NCBI GenBank assembly: GCA_016191285.1
Contig: JACPPA010000048.1
Span: forward strand, 1 to 47,454
Direction: 5' to 3'
Length of the DNA stretch: 47,454 nucleotides
Origin: Gammaproteobacteria bacterium
GTDB taxonomy: Bacteria > Pseudomonadota > Gammaproteobacteria > Ga0077536
Part shown: piece after piece, positions 33,430 to 42,832 of the stretch
Layout of the letters: each line of letters opens with the position of its first letter
Numbering within the stretch: position 1 is the first letter of the stretch
Notes under the pieces: model-generated
The model's database searches: none
Told to the model about the DNA's origin: nothing
The model's input: the letters and a program-made list of their open reading frames with translations, nothing else
Made by a program: the position numbers and the translations under genes

Positions 33430-34053
33430 ATGGCCGACGTCTATGCATTCGAAGGGATTGTGCCGGTCATCGATCCGGATAGTTATGTACATCCGACGGC
33501 GACGCTAATCGGCGACGTCATCGTCGGTGCGCGTTGTTTCGTGGGGCCCGGGGCTGTGATGCGCGGCGATCTTGGACGGATCATCATGGAAGCCGGAAGC
33601 AGTCTCCAAGACAATTGTGTCATTCACACGTCGCCGGGCGTAGACGCGATTTTGGCCGAAGGCTGTATAGTCGGGCATGGCGCCATCCTGCACGGCTGCC
33701 TTATCGGGCGCCGCGCCCTTATCGGTATGAATGCCGTGGTGATGGACGACGCGGAGATCGGCGCAGAGGCCATTATCGGCGCTCTTGCCTTCGTTCCGGC
33801 GCGATTCAAGGTTCCTTCGCGCACCATGGCATTCGGCGCGCCTGTGAAATTACGGCGAGCGTTGACGGAGCGGGAGATTTCGTCGCTCGTCAGCGGTGAG
33901 CGCATCTATCAAGAGCTCACAGTGAGCTACAACAAAGCTTTGGTTGCCTGTGCTCCAATCACCAAAGTGGAACCGACGCGGCTGCGTATCCAGGACGTCA
34001 GGGTGATTTATTCCAACATCGGCAAATATCCCAACCCGGAGACCTTTGAATAG
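33430..34053 (+). CDS. Left-handed beta-helix hexapeptide-repeat protein (gamma-carbonic anhydrase/PaaY-CaiE-like)
   Basis: The protein is 207 residues from the ATG at 33430, which follows AAGGAGGAAACG. Hexapeptide repeats run from DVIVGARCFVGPGAVMRGDL to AEIGAEAIIGALAFV. Three candidate metal-binding His occur, in CVIHTSP and VGHGAILHGC, as in gamma-carbonic anhydrases. Close relatives PaaY and CaiE sit in CoA-ester catabolic operons, where PaaY acts as a thioesterase that relieves CoA sequestration. That is a sensible role here, but is inferred. Confidence 0.82.
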   Translation: MADVYAFEGIVPVIDPDSYVHPTATLIGDVIVGARCFVGPGAVMRGDLGRIIMEAGSSLQDNCVIHTSPGVDAILAEGCIVGHGAILHGCLIGRRALIGMNAVVMDDAEIGAEAIIGALAFVPARFKVPSRTMAFGAPVKLRRALTEREISSLVSGERIYQELTVSYNKALVACAPITKVEPTRLRIQDVRVIYSNIGKYPNPETFE

Positions 34054-34123
34054 CCCGAGAGAGTCGTTGTCTCGTGAGTAGACTTTTGCAGAACATCGGC
34101 TGCCGCCGGTTTGCACCCGGCGC

Positions 34124-34519
34124 TCAGCTTTCGATATTCTCGGTGCCATAATCCGCCGGCGACGCGATCTGCATGACCTCAAAATCGTCGGAATATTCGA
34201 TGTGCTCCTGCGGGATTTCGCCCTGATAGGCGATGCAGTCGCCTTGGCGCACCACCACCTCGCCCAGTCCCTCGAACTCGGTGCGGAACCAGCCGCGCAT
34301 CACGAAGATCAGATGAAAGTCGGTGTTGTGAAAGTGCCGCTTCGCTCCGCCGCCCGGTTCAAATTTCTTGATGGCCCGGCCGATGGTCCCGCCGATGCGG
34401 CCTTCGGTGGCTTCCGCCAAGCCGAGATCTCGGTATTCCAGAAACGGCCGCAAGCCCTTCCGTGTCCAGTTGGTGCCGTCGAGCCGCGACAGGACGATTT
34501 TCGGATTCAACTTGGACAT
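34124..34519 (-). CDS. Cupin-domain protein
   Basis: This 131-residue single-domain cupin carries the metal-binding motif GGGAKRHFHNTDFHLIFVMRG and the second motif near QGDCIAYQGEIPQEHIEYS. Such small cupins act as dioxygenases, isomerases or ligand-binding proteins, and this one cannot be narrowed further. It is transcribed divergently from the Bug receptor gene. The short convergent gap to the hexapeptide gene (34054-34123) shows no strong terminator. Confidence 0.78.
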   Translation of the reverse strand: MSKLNPKIVLSRLDGTNWTRKGLRPFLEYRDLGLAEATEGRIGGTIGRAIKKFEPGGGAKRHFHNTDFHLIFVMRGWFRTEFEGLGEVVVRQGDCIAYQGEIPQEHIEYSDDFEVMQIASPADYGTENIES

Positions 34520-34833
34520 GGTTCCTCCTGTTGATCGATAGTTTAGAGCTTAGAGCGAAACGGAGCCGGGCGGAATCGCATCCTCTGCTGCGTCACCCGC
34601 GGGCTTAATCCGTGGGTCCAATCCTATTCGTAATGCTCAAAGGCATATTCGTAATATTCGTAACATGACATTCGACAGCGCAGTGGACTGTGACCGGGCG
34701 CCCACTATAATCGTTGCAAGCGCGACGACGCCGAGCAAGCATTTCGTGCAAGTCCTCGGCGACACAACCGACACCCGCCGCGCGTGACGACACCCGGCCA
34801 CATCCGCCGCGGCCGTCCGGGAGGAGGAGGAGG
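34520..34833. promoter_or_regulatory. Divergent regulatory region with three TATTCGTAA repeats
   Basis: This 314-bp intergenic stretch lies between the cupin gene and the Bug receptor gene. TATTCGTAA occurs at 34625-34633, 34646-34654 and 34655-34663, in the same orientation, at spacings of 21 and 9 bp. Direct repeats at two helical turns are typical of regulator half-sites. No gene is convincing here; a frame extending the Bug gene upstream codes for implausible Arg/Pro-rich sequence. Confidence 0.45.
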
Positions 34834-35856
34834 ATGGGAATTCACGACGCGATGCGCGGCTTATTGCTGCGCTACTTCTTGCGGCACAGCCTCGGCGCGC
34901 TCGCGCTGCTTGCCGCTTTGTCCGGCTCTTTGTGCACCTTGGCATCGGCGCAAGAGGCCTGGCCGAACCGGCCGATCAAGCTCGTCGTTCCGCTCACCGC
35001 TGGCGGCGGCGTGGACATGATGGCGCGTGTTACCGCCCAGCATCTCAGCGACCAACTCGGCCAGCGGGTGGTGGTAGAGAACCAAGGCGGCGCCGGCGGC
35101 ACCATCGCGGCAAAAATGGTCGCGCAATCGCGGCCCGACGGCTACACGCTGATCTTCCAGTCGGTGTCTTCGGCCGTTGTCAACGCCTACGTCTACAAGA
35201 ACCTCCAATATGACCCGATCAAGGACCTCATCCCGGTCACGCTCGCCGGCAGGTTTCCGCTGGTGCTCGTCGCCAATCCGGACGTGCCGGCGAAGAACAT
35301 CGGCGAGCTCATTCAGCTGCTCAAGGCCAATCCCGGCAAGTACAGCTATGGGTCCTCGGGGGTCGGTACGATGCCCCACCTCGCTGGCGAGCTGTTCAAG
35401 TCGATGGCGGGCGTCGACGTCGTGCACGTCCCCTACCGCGGCAATTCGGCGATCATGGCCGACCTGTTCGCGGGGCGCGTTGCGATGATGTACGACGGCC
35501 CGCCGACCCAGCTCGGCAACATCCAGAGCGGAAAGGTGCGCGCGTTCGCCATCACCACGGCCGACCGTTCGCCGGTGCTGCCGGACGTGGCGCCGATGGC
35601 CGATACGCTGCCGGGCTACGCGATCCAGTACTGGACTGCGATCTTTGCGCCTGCCGGCACGCCGAAAGAGATTGTCGAACGGATCGCGGCGGAAACCAAC
35701 AAGGCGATGAAGCATCCCGAGGTCGTGCGCCGCTTCGGCGAGATCGGCATCGTCGGCGTCGGATCGAGCCCGCAGGAACTCGACCGATATTGGCGCCAGC
35801 AGTTCGATTACCTGGGCAAGATCGTAAAGGACGCAAACATCAAGCCGGTGGAATAG
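34834..35856 (+). CDS. Bug-family (tripartite tricarboxylate transporter) solute-binding protein
   Basis: From the ATG at 34834 (GGGAGGAGGAGGAGG upstream) the protein is 340 residues. A Sec signal peptide ends at about ASA-QEA, and the fold begins WPNRPIKLVVPLTAGGGVDM. The motifs VENQGGAGGTIAA and GVGTMPHLAGELF are diagnostic of Bug receptors, which bind carboxylates or amides in the periplasm. No TctA/TctB membrane subunits are nearby, so it is an orphan receptor, as is common for this family. It heads a rightward group with the amidase, suggesting that the ligand may be an amide or its acid. Confidence 0.9.
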   Translation: MGIHDAMRGLLLRYFLRHSLGALALLAALSGSLCTLASAQEAWPNRPIKLVVPLTAGGGVDMMARVTAQHLSDQLGQRVVVENQGGAGGTIAAKMVAQSRPDGYTLIFQSVSSAVVNAYVYKNLQYDPIKDLIPVTLAGRFPLVLVANPDVPAKNIGELIQLLKANPGKYSYGSSGVGTMPHLAGELFKSMAGVDVVHVPYRGNSAIMADLFAGRVAMMYDGPPTQLGNIQSGKVRAFAITTADRSPVLPDVAPMADTLPGYAIQYWTAIFAPAGTPKEIVERIAAETNKAMKHPEVVRRFGEIGIVGVGSSPQELDRYWRQQFDYLGKIVKDANIKPVE

Positions 35857-35957
35857 TGCGTGATCAGGCCGAGGCGAAAACGACCCGATTTCATGGGCAT
35901 TTTTGCTCCCAAGCGCGAGCCAGCCTCGCTGTTTCTTGAGCTGGAACTCGTCCATTC

Positions 35958-37301
35958 ATGACAGATAGCACACGATTTTTGGACTGGGCAGCGCTCGATG
36001 AATGCACAAAGAGCGTTGTCGCCGCGACTGCGATTGACAGAGCACATCGGCTCGAGCCGCGGCTCAATGCCTTCGTGACAATAGAGGATGATCTTGCCCC
36101 GTCACCTCGACGAGGGCCGCTCGCCGATCTTCCTTACGCTACCAAGGACCTGTTCGTTACACCATCGCGCTTGCCCACTGGAGGACTCGCAAGCGGTACC
36201 GACTTTGCACTCAATGGCCACGCCGAGGCGCTGCACCGCCTTGACCTCGCCGGAGCCTGCCGCATCGGCTTTACCGCGATGACAGAGCTTGCCTATGAGC
36301 CGTCCGGCCACAACAGCGTCCGTGGCCGCACACGCAACCCCTGGAACCTCGATTTTGTTACGGGAGGGTCGTCGTCCGGGTCTGCAGTAGCGACCGCCAG
36401 TGGAACCGTGGTGGCCGCGCTCGGTTCCGACACCGGCGGTTCGCTGCGGATTCCTGCGCACTGCTGCGGCGTAACCGCATGGAAGCCCACCTTCGGCATC
36501 GTCTCAGTGTCGGGCGCATTGCCGCTTGCGCCGACCCTTGACGTGGTCGGCCTGCTCACACGAAGTGCAAACGATATGCTGCCCGCCTTTGATGTTCTTG
36601 CGGGCGATCGACTAGCGCCCGCGTGGACATCCATCAACAGGGCCGTTGTGCTCAATGATGTTCTCGAGACAGCGGAGCCTTCGGTCCGTCGTGCATGCAG
36701 CCAGGGCATCGATGCCGTAGAACTTTGCGGGGTGAAGCTCGATCGCGTCAAAGCACTCTTTGTCATCGAAGCGATCGATGTGCATTCGCTTATCGTGATG
36801 CAAGCGGAAGCCGCGCGGGTCCATTTCTCCCGCCTTGATGATTCTACGCTCGATGCGACTCTAAGAAGAAGACTGAGCAAGGGACTTGCCATCGATGACG
36901 CGACCCTCGCAGCGAGCCGAGAGGCACGGTCATCACTCGCTGCTGAGTTCGAAAACACGATACTCGCCAATGCCGATGCTGCCCTACTGCCGGTCTTGGC
37001 GATCCGCACACCGCCTGCTGTCGAAACCGATCCGGCCTCACCGGCGTTCCGCGCTCGCACACTTTATGATCTCAGTCGTTTTACGCGCTTCGTAAACATG
37101 TTGGGATTCCCCGCCGTCGCGATCCCGGTTGGCTTCGACGATCGCGGATTGCCCGTCGCAATGCAGATCGTCGGGCGCCCAGGCAGTGATCGCAGCTTGC
37201 TTGCACTTGCTGCAGCGGTTCAGGCGAAAACTGATTGGCATGCCCGGGTACCGATGGGCGTGGCCGACCTCGTCGCCGACATGGGAGGGCTCAACGCATG
37301 A
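35958..37301 (+). CDS. Amidase (amidase-signature family)
   Basis: The 447-residue hydrolase has the Ser-cisSer-Lys triad. The Lys lies in YATKDLF, the cis-Ser in GGSSSGSAVA and the nucleophile in GSDTGGSLRIPAH. It would release an acid and ammonia (or an amine) from an amide. Its stop codon overlaps the following CoA-transferase start (ATGA), suggesting that the acid produced is passed straight to CoA activation. Substrate is unknown. Confidence 0.9.
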   Translation: MTDSTRFLDWAALDECTKSVVAATAIDRAHRLEPRLNAFVTIEDDLAPSPRRGPLADLPYATKDLFVTPSRLPTGGLASGTDFALNGHAEALHRLDLAGACRIGFTAMTELAYEPSGHNSVRGRTRNPWNLDFVTGGSSSGSAVATASGTVVAALGSDTGGSLRIPAHCCGVTAWKPTFGIVSVSGALPLAPTLDVVGLLTRSANDMLPAFDVLAGDRLAPAWTSINRAVVLNDVLETAEPSVRRACSQGIDAVELCGVKLDRVKALFVIEAIDVHSLIVMQAEAARVHFSRLDDSTLDATLRRRLSKGLAIDDATLAASREARSSLAAEFENTILANADAALLPVLAIRTPPAVETDPASPAFRARTLYDLSRFTRFVNMLGFPAVAIPVGFDDRGLPVAMQIVGRPGSDRSLLALAAAVQAKTDWHARVPMGVADLVADMGGLNA

Positions 37302-38491
37302 CCCGGCCGGTTGCATCGCCGGCGCTCTCGCACCTGCGGATCCTGGATTTGACTCGGGCGCGCGCCGGCCCCACCTGCTGCCGCATCCTCGCCGATTTCG
37401 GTGCCGATGTTATCAAGGTCGAGGCGCCTCCGGGGGTTGACCCAAACGAAGCCATGAGCGGGCCGCGTCATGGCTACGACATGCTCAATCTTCACCGCAA
37501 CAAGCGCTCGCTCACGCTTAACCTCAAGCAACCCGAGGGTGTCGCGATCTTCATGCGCCTGGTCGAGACCGCGGATATCGTGGTCGAGAACTTCCGCCCT
37601 GACGTGAAGGAGCGCCTTGGAATCGGTTACGCCGCGCTCCGCGCGGTCAATGCGCGCGTCATTCTTGCTTCGATCTCGGGATTTGGTCAGACCGGGCCTT
37701 ATCGCATGCGGGCCGGATTCGACCAGATTGCGCAGGGTATGGGAGGCTTGATGTGGGTGACCGGATTACCCAATCAAGGGCCCGTGCGTGCCGGCATCGC
37801 CGTCGCGGATTCCGCCGCCGGAATTTATGCCGCGACCGGTATCCTCATTGCACTAACCGAACGCGAACGCACGGGGCTTGGACAGTGGGTCCAAACCTCC
37901 CTTCTCGAGGCACAAATCGCGATGATGGACTTCCAAGCGGCGCGCTATCTCATCGACGGCGAAGTCTCCGGGCAAGCCGGCAACGATCACCCCTACTCCA
38001 CTCCGATGGGAGTGATGGACACCGCCGACGGTTTTATCAACATCGGGGTCGGCGGCGACGGACAATGGCGCTCTCTGTGCAAGGCCATTCAGCAGCCGGA
38101 GCTTGCGAACGATCCCGACTACGCGACGCAGGACAATCGTTTTCGTAATCGGTCCAAACTTAGCCTGGTGCTCGATGATATCTTCAAAACCCGCACTTGC
38201 GTCGATTGGCTGCAGCGCCTCGAAGCCGCCGGTGTCCCTGCCGGCCCGATTTATAAGATGGATGAGGTTTTCGCCGACGAACAAGTAAAACACCTCGGCA
38301 TCGCGGTCCCGATGCACGACCCGGTTCGCGGCGACATCCATCTTGTCGGGCAGCCTATTGTGTTGTCACGAACACCGGCAAGCATCGCTACACCGCTGCC
38401 GGAGCCCGGCGAGCACACGACCCTGATCCTGCGCGGGATCGGCTATAATGACAACGACATCGCCCGGTTACGGAAAGCCAAGGTGGTGTGA
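37298..38491 (+). CDS. CaiB/BaiF (family III) CoA-transferase, second copy
   Basis: The protein is 397 residues from the ATG that overlaps the amidase stop by 4 nt. Family signatures include LRILDLTRARAGPTCCRILA, DFGADVIKVEAPPG, LHRNKRSLTLNLK and the catalytic-Asp region GIAVADSAAGIYA. It is clearly different in sequence from the copy at 25033, so the cluster contains two CoA-transferases with probably different acids. The amidase-CoA-transferase pairing suggests conversion of an amide to an acid and then an acyl-CoA. Confidence 0.88.
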   Translation: MTRPVASPALSHLRILDLTRARAGPTCCRILADFGADVIKVEAPPGVDPNEAMSGPRHGYDMLNLHRNKRSLTLNLKQPEGVAIFMRLVETADIVVENFRPDVKERLGIGYAALRAVNARVILASISGFGQTGPYRMRAGFDQIAQGMGGLMWVTGLPNQGPVRAGIAVADSAAGIYAATGILIALTERERTGLGQWVQTSLLEAQIAMMDFQAARYLIDGEVSGQAGNDHPYSTPMGVMDTADGFINIGVGGDGQWRSLCKAIQQPELANDPDYATQDNRFRNRSKLSLVLDDIFKTRTCVDWLQRLEAAGVPAGPIYKMDEVFADEQVKHLGIAVPMHDPVRGDIHLVGQPIVLSRTPASIATPLPEPGEHTTLILRGIGYNDNDIARLRKAKVV

Positions 38492-38551
38492 GCGCAGGGC
38501 GGCGGTTTCCTGGTCTCCACCATGCCCGCCCACAAACGATGAGGACGATGA

Positions 38552-39454
38552 ATGACACGCGCCGTGCTGGTGACGGGAGCGAGCGGATTTCTCGGTTGCG
38601 CCGTGGTCGAGCGCCTGCTGGCGCTTGGATATGACGTCGTCGGACTTGACCCCGCACCGCCGCAGGTCGCGACGATCCGTCATATCAATGACGATCTTTC
38701 CGGCGCTAACCGCCTACGGGAACTCCTTGCCGCCGAGCGCTTCACGCACATCATTCATACCGGCGGCGTGTCCGGCCCGATGGTCTTGGCCGATCGCCCC
38801 GAACAGCTAATCGCGATCAACGTGATGGGAAGCCTGAACCTGTTGCAGGCGGCCATCATCGCCGGCGTGAAGGCATTCGTATATTGTTCATCGGTATCGG
38901 CGGTTGGGGAGTATTACGAGGACACGCCGATTGGCGACGACTATCCGTTGCGGCCCACGAACACCTACGGAGCCTCCAAGGCGGCCGTTGACATGGTGTT
39001 ACGGGGGCTATGGCGCCGCGTGCCACTCGACTTATGTTCGCTGCGGTTCACCGGAATCTATGGTCCCGGCCGTCGGACCCAATTCGTGATCGACGACATT
39101 GTCGAGGCCGCCGTCAAAGGACATCCGGTTCGCGTTCCAGCGGCGACGGACTGGCCTTATATTTATATCGACGATGCCGCCGACGCAGCCGTTGCCGCAT
39201 GCTTCAGCAAGCACCGCAAGAAATTATGTTATTTCATCGCGTATCCGGAACAGGTTTCGCTCGCGGATCTCGCGACGGCGACATCGTTGGCCGGCCGTCC
39301 GGTCCGGCTTGAAATCGACAGTACGAACCCGCCATTGGCGCGCGGTCCATTGGACATTACCCCAGCCCAACGCGATTTTGGATTCTCCCCCAAGATCGAT
39401 CATCGCGAGGGTATTCGCCGGATGCTGGTCGCGCGCACCATGACGGTAGCCTGA
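38552..39454 (+). CDS. NAD(P)-dependent epimerase/dehydratase family protein (extended SDR)
   Basis: This 300-residue extended SDR has the cofactor loop GASGFLG (about 9-15), VYCSSVSAVG and the catalytic YGASK, followed by the family segments LRFTGIYGPGRR and YIYIDDAADA. Members act on nucleotide sugars, but also as 3-beta-hydroxysteroid- or hydroxyacyl-type dehydrogenases. In this catabolic context an alcohol dehydrogenase role is more likely than sugar epimerisation, but is not proven. Confidence 0.83.
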   Translation: MTRAVLVTGASGFLGCAVVERLLALGYDVVGLDPAPPQVATIRHINDDLSGANRLRELLAAERFTHIIHTGGVSGPMVLADRPEQLIAINVMGSLNLLQAAIIAGVKAFVYCSSVSAVGEYYEDTPIGDDYPLRPTNTYGASKAAVDMVLRGLWRRVPLDLCSLRFTGIYGPGRRTQFVIDDIVEAAVKGHPVRVPAATDWPYIYIDDAADAAVAACFSKHRKKLCYFIAYPEQVSLADLATATSLAGRPVRLEIDSTNPPLARGPLDITPAQRDFGFSPKIDHREGIRRMLVARTMTVA

Positions 39455-39578
39455 GCAGCAAACGCACTTGTGCCGTTTTGGGTGTCCCGTCATAGTTTGG
39501 AGGGGCTCCCACTTCACCGGGAACATCGATCCGCTTACCCACTGGGCCGTTCTGCCCACTTCGCTAAGAGTATTGTTT

Positions 39579-40361
39579 ATGGATTTGAAACTCGCAGGCA
39601 AGACGGCGTTGATCACCGGCGCCTCCAAAGGCATTGGCCGCGCGACGGCTGACATTCTCGCTAGCGAGGGTTGCAATCTGGTTTTGGTGGCACGCACATC
39701 CACCGATCTCGATGCGGTCAAAATAGCGATCACTCGCAAGGCGGATGTGGCAGTCGACACCGTCGCTACCGACCTTTCTGACAGCAAGAATATCACCCGG
39801 CTAGCCAATGACTTCCCCGGGATCGACATCTTGGTGAACAACGCAGGCGCGGTACCGGCCGGCGAACTTCTTAATGTGGACGAAGCGACGTGGCGTAATG
39901 CTTGGAACCTCAAGGTCTTCGGCTATATTAATATGTGTCGCGCTTTCTATGCGTTGATGAAGGCACGGGGCTCCGGGGTGATCATCAACGTCGTCGGCAA
40001 TGCGGCACAGGCGCATGATCCCGCATATATCTGCGGGGTTGCCGGCAACGCGGCACTAACCGCATTCAGCCAATCGCTTGGCAGCGTCAGCGCGCGCGAC
40101 GGCGTCCGCGTCGTCGCGGTAAGTCCCGGTCCGGTATCGACCGACCGCGTTGTTTCTCTGATGCGCAAAAAGTCGCAGGAGCAAACCGGCAGCGCTGAGA
40201 ATTGGCGCGATCTGATGAAGTCGCTGCCTTTCGGCCGAGCGTCCACACCGGATGAAATCGGAGCAGCTATTGCGTTCTTGGCATCCGGAAATTCCGGGTA
40301 TACGAGTGGTTCCGTCTTAATCATCGATGCCGGGTTGTCAGCCAGCGCCCGAGCCTTCTGA
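39579..40361 (+). CDS. SDR-like protein lacking the Ser-Tyr-Lys triad
   Basis: From the ATG at 39579 the protein is 260 residues. The NAD(P) loop TGASKGIGRA and NNAG are intact. The active-site strand reads INVVGNAAQA without the catalytic Ser. The helix reads YICGVAGNAALTAF, where the usual Tyr and Lys positions are Gly153 and Asn157. I know other SDRs with the same GNAALxAF pattern, so this is a subfamily feature rather than a mutation. Its chemistry is unclear; binding or an unusual proton relay is possible. The downstream hydrolase follows after 23 bp. Confidence 0.78.
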   Translation: MDLKLAGKTALITGASKGIGRATADILASEGCNLVLVARTSTDLDAVKIAITRKADVAVDTVATDLSDSKNITRLANDFPGIDILVNNAGAVPAGELLNVDEATWRNAWNLKVFGYINMCRAFYALMKARGSGVIINVVGNAAQAHDPAYICGVAGNAALTAFSQSLGSVSARDGVRVVAVSPGPVSTDRVVSLMRKKSQEQTGSAENWRDLMKSLPFGRASTPDEIGAAIAFLASGNSGYTSGSVLIIDAGLSASARAF

Positions 40362-40384
40362 ATTTCAATCCCAAGGAAAAAACC

Positions 40385-41263
40385 ATGCCGCATCTGACAA
40401 CCGACGACGGGGTCAAGCTCTATTACGAGGAAGTGGGGCGCGGAATCCCAATCGTCTTCGTCCACGAATTCGCCGGCGATTTCCGCTCCTATGAGTCGCA
40501 AGTCCGATACTTCGGACAGCGCTATCGCTGCATCAGCTTCAACGCGCGGGGTTACCCGCCGTCCGATGTGCCGAAGGATGGCGAACGATATTCGCAGGAG
40601 CGGGCACGCGACGACATTCGCGCCGTGCTCGATGCTCTGAAGATCGACAAGGCCCATATCGTCGGATTGTCGATGGGCGGGTTCGCAACGTTGCATTTCG
40701 GCTTCACTTATCCGAACCAGGCACGTTCTCTCACAATCGCCGGGTGCGGATACGGGGCGGCGCCAGATAAGCGAGCACAATTTGCCGAGGAGGCCGAAGC
40801 CGCCGCCAAAGGATTCGAGACGCAAGGCATGGCCAAGGCGGCGGAGGCCTATGCATTGGGTCCGACGCGCGTGCAGTTTCAGAACAAAGATCCGCGCGGC
40901 TGGAAAGAATTCGCCGATCAGCTGCGGGAGCACTCAACGGAAGGCGCAGCCTTCACCATGCGCGGCGTGCAAAAGCGCCGCCCCTCGCTGTTCGACCTCG
41001 TCGACAAGATGAAGACAATCACGGCGCCGACGCTGATCATGACCGGCGATGAGGATTGGCCTTGTCTCGATCCGGCATTTCTGATGAAGCGGACGATCCC
41101 CACCGCAGGGCTGGTCGTGATGCCCAATGCGGGGCATACGATCAATCTCGAGGAGCCGGCCGCCTTCAACCAGCATCTTGCCGATTTCTTCCATGCCGTC
41201 GACGTCGGCGCCTGGCCGAAGCGCGATCCGCGCGCCATGCGGACAGCGATTCTTGGGCGGTGA
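40385..41263 (+). CDS. Alpha/beta-hydrolase
   Basis: The 292-residue hydrolase has nucleophile elbow GLSMGGFA (Ser), the acid in GDEDWPCLDPA and the His in MPNAGHTINLEEP. The start MPHLTTDDGVKLYYEEVG and HEFAGDF oxyanion region are typical of esterase, C-C hydrolase or enol-lactonase types. The Shine-Dalgarno is AAGGA. It is the last gene of the rightward amidase group and ends 49 bp before the convergent SDR. Ring-fission or ester hydrolysis in the pathway is plausible. Confidence 0.85.
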   Translation: MPHLTTDDGVKLYYEEVGRGIPIVFVHEFAGDFRSYESQVRYFGQRYRCISFNARGYPPSDVPKDGERYSQERARDDIRAVLDALKIDKAHIVGLSMGGFATLHFGFTYPNQARSLTIAGCGYGAAPDKRAQFAEEAEAAAKGFETQGMAKAAEAYALGPTRVQFQNKDPRGWKEFADQLREHSTEGAAFTMRGVQKRRPSLFDLVDKMKTITAPTLIMTGDEDWPCLDPAFLMKRTIPTAGLVVMPNAGHTINLEEPAAFNQHLADFFHAVDVGAWPKRDPRAMRTAILGR

Positions 41264-41312
41264 TTCTTGCGCAGTCGCCACGGGCCGTAGCGGATCACCA
41301 AGACGTGTTGGA

Positions 41313-42077
41313 CTAAGTTGTCGTGTAGCCGCCGTCCACCAGCATATCGGCGCCCGTCATGAAACTTGCGGCATCGCTGGCGACGAAAAGCGCGGCTTGC
41401 GCGATCTCCTCCGGTTGGCCGAGGCGGCCGAGCAAGTGCTTCGGTCCCGCGATCCGCCTCGCCGCCGCCATGTCGCCATAGCGCAGGACAAGACGGCGCG
41501 TTTCGATCGCACCCGGCGACAGCGTGTTGACCCGGATATTCTGCGCGGCGTGGTCGACGGCCATAGCTTTCGCAAGCTGGATAAGGGCGCCTTTCGACGC
41601 GCAATAGGCTGGTCGGCCGGGCGCACCGACACGGCCGAGTTGCGACGCAATGTGGATAATGCTGCCGCCCCCGGCTGCGATCATGACAGGCAAGACCGCC
41701 CGGCTCATCAAGTATGCGCCGGTCACGTTGACGGCAAACACTCGTTCCCAGTCGGCCAAAGCGAGGTCCAGCACCGTGCCGTTCGGGTCGTCGGCCGCTG
41801 CCCCGTTTACCAGGATATGGATCGAACCCAAAGCAGACTGCGCCGCTTTGACTGCGACGCGGGTGTCGGTTTCACGGCTGACATCGCAAGCCAACGCCAG
41901 AGCTCGGCCGCCGGCGCCCGTGATTGCTTGCACGGTTGCGTCCGCGGATTTCCGATCGAGGTCAAGACAGGCGACTGCGCCACCAGCGCCCGCGAAGGTG
42001 ATGGCGATGGAGCGGCCGATCCCGCTGCCGGCGCCGGTTACGACCGCAGTCTTGCCCGCCAGTGATGCTGTAACCAT
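41313..42077 (-). CDS. Short-chain dehydrogenase/reductase, classical, in the LIV2 operon
   Basis: This 254-residue SDR has TGAGSGIGRS, the Asp in CLDLDRKSA that favours NAD, Ser in HIASQLG and an intact YCASK motif. It follows livF2 by 14 bp on the same strand, so it is the last gene of the leftward importer-2 operon. As with importer 1, an SDR is co-transcribed with the transporter, though here at the 3' end and with a complete active site. Confidence 0.87.
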   Translation of the reverse strand: MVTASLAGKTAVVTGAGSGIGRSIAITFAGAGGAVACLDLDRKSADATVQAITGAGGRALALACDVSRETDTRVAVKAAQSALGSIHILVNGAAADDPNGTVLDLALADWERVFAVNVTGAYLMSRAVLPVMIAAGGGSIIHIASQLGRVGAPGRPAYCASKGALIQLAKAMAVDHAAQNIRVNTLSPGAIETRRLVLRYGDMAAARRIAGPKHLLGRLGQPEEIAQAALFVASDAASFMTGADMLVDGGYTTT

Positions 42078-42091
42078 TGCGGTCCTCTGGG

Positions 42092-42832
42092 TTACGAGAC
42101 AAACAGCTTTTTAGCACCCCCGCCGAGATAAGCTTCCCGCACGCGTTCATCGTCTTTGAGCTTCGCACATGGTCCGCTGGCGATGATCGAACCGGTCTGC
42201 AAGACGTAGCCCCGGCTTGCGGTTTCAAGCGCATAGCGCGCGTTCTGTTCGACCAATAGCACGGTTGTTCCCGCGGCATTAATCGATCGGATCGTGCGGA
42301 AAATATCCTGGACGACCATCGGCGCAAGTCCCAGCGATGGTTCGTCGAGACACAACAGATATGGTTCCGACATCATTGCGCGGCCGAGCGCCAGCATTTG
42401 CTGCTCACCACCACTGAGCGTGCCGGCATTCTGCGAGGACCGCTCGCTCAGGCGCGGAAACATAGCGAAGATCTTGTCCAGCAACGTGCTGACCTTCGGT
42501 TTATCATTGCGATACTTGAAAGCACCGAGCTCAAGGTTTTCGCGCGCGGTCAAAAATGGAAAGACGCGACGGCCTTCCGGAACCAACGCGATGCCAAGCC
42601 GCGTGCGTTCGTACGATGGCAGGCGTGTAATGTCCTGCCCGCGAAAACGTATCATGCCCGCTCGCGGAATTAGCGCTCCGGCAATCGCCCGCAGCGTCGT
42701 TGACTTGCCGGCACCGTTCGCTCCGATCAAGGTGACGATTTCGCCTTGATCGACATGGAACGTGATGCCGCGGCAGGCCGGAATCTCGCCATAAGCCAGT
42801 TCGAGTCCTTCGGCGACAAGCAGCTCGGTCAT
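42092..42832 (-). CDS. livF: LIV-type ABC transporter ATPase LivF (importer 2)
   Basis: The 246-residue ATPase has Walker A GANGAGKSTT, signature LSGGEQQMLA, Walker B LLCLDEP and LLVEQN. Its start overlaps the livG2 stop by 4 nt (ATGA). It differs enough from the copy at 22493 that the two importers are paralogues rather than a recent duplication. Confidence 0.92.
   Translation of the reverse strand: MTELLVAEGLELAYGEIPACRGITFHVDQGEIVTLIGANGAGKSTTLRAIAGALIPRAGMIRFRGQDITRLPSYERTRLGIALVPEGRRVFPFLTARENLELGAFKYRNDKPKVSTLLDKIFAMFPRLSERSSQNAGTLSGGEQQMLALGRAMMSEPYLLCLDEPSLGLAPMVVQDIFRTIRSINAAGTTVLLVEQNARYALETASRGYVLQTGSIIASGPCAKLKDDERVREAYLGGGAKKLFVS

Noticed and set aside
34861-35955. Long minus-strand open frame antisense to the Bug receptor gene
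   Set aside because: The plus strand carries a clear signal peptide, start site and Bug signatures; the antisense product is an implausible His/Arg-rich sequence.
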